This document shows, piece by piece, positions 16,830 to 17,190 of a DNA stretch of 17,190 nucleotides. Within the stretch, counting starts at the first letter, position 1. Every line of letters starts with the position of its first letter. Below the pieces are notes generated by a model. That model did no database searches. It was given only the letters and a program-made list of their open reading frames with translations, and was not told the origin of the DNA. The stretch comes from DASRHY01 sp046765875 (GTDB lineage: Bacteria > Actinomycetota > Actinomycetes > Propionibacteriales > Kribbellaceae): assembly GCA_046765875.1 (NCBI GenBank), contig JBKPSJ010000216.1, positions 1-17,190 of the forward strand, read 5' to 3'. Both the position numbers and the translations under genes were made by a program.

Positions 16830-17190
16830 ATGATGATCGAAGCTCGCGGACTCGTCCGCACGTTCAAGACCAAGCGCGGCCCGGTCAACGCCGTGCAAGG
16901 CGTCGATCTCGATGTCGCCGACGGGGAGATCGTCGGATTCCTCGGCCCGAACGGGGCCGGCAAGACCACTACCATGCGGATGCTGGCGACGCTGATCAAG
17001 CCGACCAGCGGCACCGCGACCGTCGCCGGCTGCGACCTGGCCGAGGACCCGGTCGGTGTGCGGCGCCGGATCGGATATGTCCCGCAGAGCGGATCCACCC
17101 TGCCCGAGGCGATCGCCGGTGACGAGGTCGTGCACCACGCCCGGCTGTACGGGGTGTCGAAGGCCGATGCCGTCGCGCGCGGGCAGCGGC
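16830..17190 (+). CDS. ABC transporter ATP-binding protein, DrrA-like, 3' end cut by window edge
   Basis: The first 120 codons show a complete nucleotide-binding-domain start: IEARGLVRTFKTKRGPVNAVQGVDLDV, Walker A GPNGAGKTT (39-47), TMRMLATLIKPTSGTATVAGCDL, and the Q-loop GYVPQSGS (82-89). This resembles the daunorubicin-resistance DrrA / ABC-2 type exporters, whose membrane subunit is usually encoded next. The start is the first of two adjacent ATGs, with the second equally possible; no ribosome site is seen, in keeping with a leaderless mRNA. Walker B and the signature motif lie beyond the window. The PadR gene and operator upstream suggest an inducible drug or metabolite exporter. Confidence 0.93.
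   Translation, partial: MMIEARGLVRTFKTKRGPVNAVQGVDLDVADGEIVGFLGPNGAGKTTTMRMLATLIKPTSGTATVAGCDLAEDPVGVRRRIGYVPQSGSTLPEAIAGDEVVHHARLYGVSKADAVARGQR

Overview
The window is GC-rich, densely coded DNA from a high-GC actinobacterium. Unfused nuoC and nuoD, frequent GTG starts, leaderless-looking promoters (a TANNNT box about 7 bases before a start codon) and a menaquinone methyltransferase next to a MenJ-like reductase all fit Actinobacteria. The gene set reminds me of Propionibacteriales such as Kribbella or Nocardioides, but I could not test the genus.

Positions 1-8638 (minus strand) hold nuoA-B-C-D-E-F-G-H, the first eight genes of a 14-gene type respiratory complex I operon. nuoH runs off the left edge, and nuoI-N would lie beyond it. 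The genes overlap by one or four bases or are three bases apart, so they are surely co-transcribed and translationally coupled. All expected Fe-S ligands are present in NuoB, NuoE, NuoF and NuoG, except that the four NuoG cysteines expected for the optional N7 cluster are replaced.

Positions 8749-10948 (minus strand) hold a FAD-dependent geranylgeranyl-reductase-family protein (MenJ-like) and the demethylmenaquinone methyltransferase MenG. Diverging from menG, positions 11022-12950 (plus strand) hold isochorismate synthase MenF and a UlaG-like metallo-beta-lactamase-fold hydrolase. The first and last dedicated steps of menaquinone synthesis and a likely tail-saturation enzyme therefore sit beside the complex that reduces menaquinone.

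Positions 12951-13246 are a scarred intergenic stretch. It has a 49-bp tandem duplication that includes the hydrolase stop codon, an inverted third copy of its core, and a decayed second copy of the hydrolase 3' end. The next gene, a GNAT acetyltransferase on the minus strand (13247-14097), is split by a one-base frameshift just before its acetyl-CoA-binding motif.

Positions 14153-16033 (minus strand) encode an M6-family zinc metalloprotease with a C-terminal P domain and no visible signal peptide. Divergent from it is a PadR-family regulator (16155-16781, plus strand), followed by a nearly perfect 30-bp palindrome over the promoter of an ABC transporter ATPase that runs off the right edge. 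This looks like a PadR-controlled export module.

I see no tRNA, rRNA, CRISPR array, insertion sequence or phage gene. No single system stands out as clearly undescribed. The best leads are the PadR/ABC operator, the signal-less M6/P-domain protease, the repeat and pseudogene scar, and the missing N7 ligands in NuoG.
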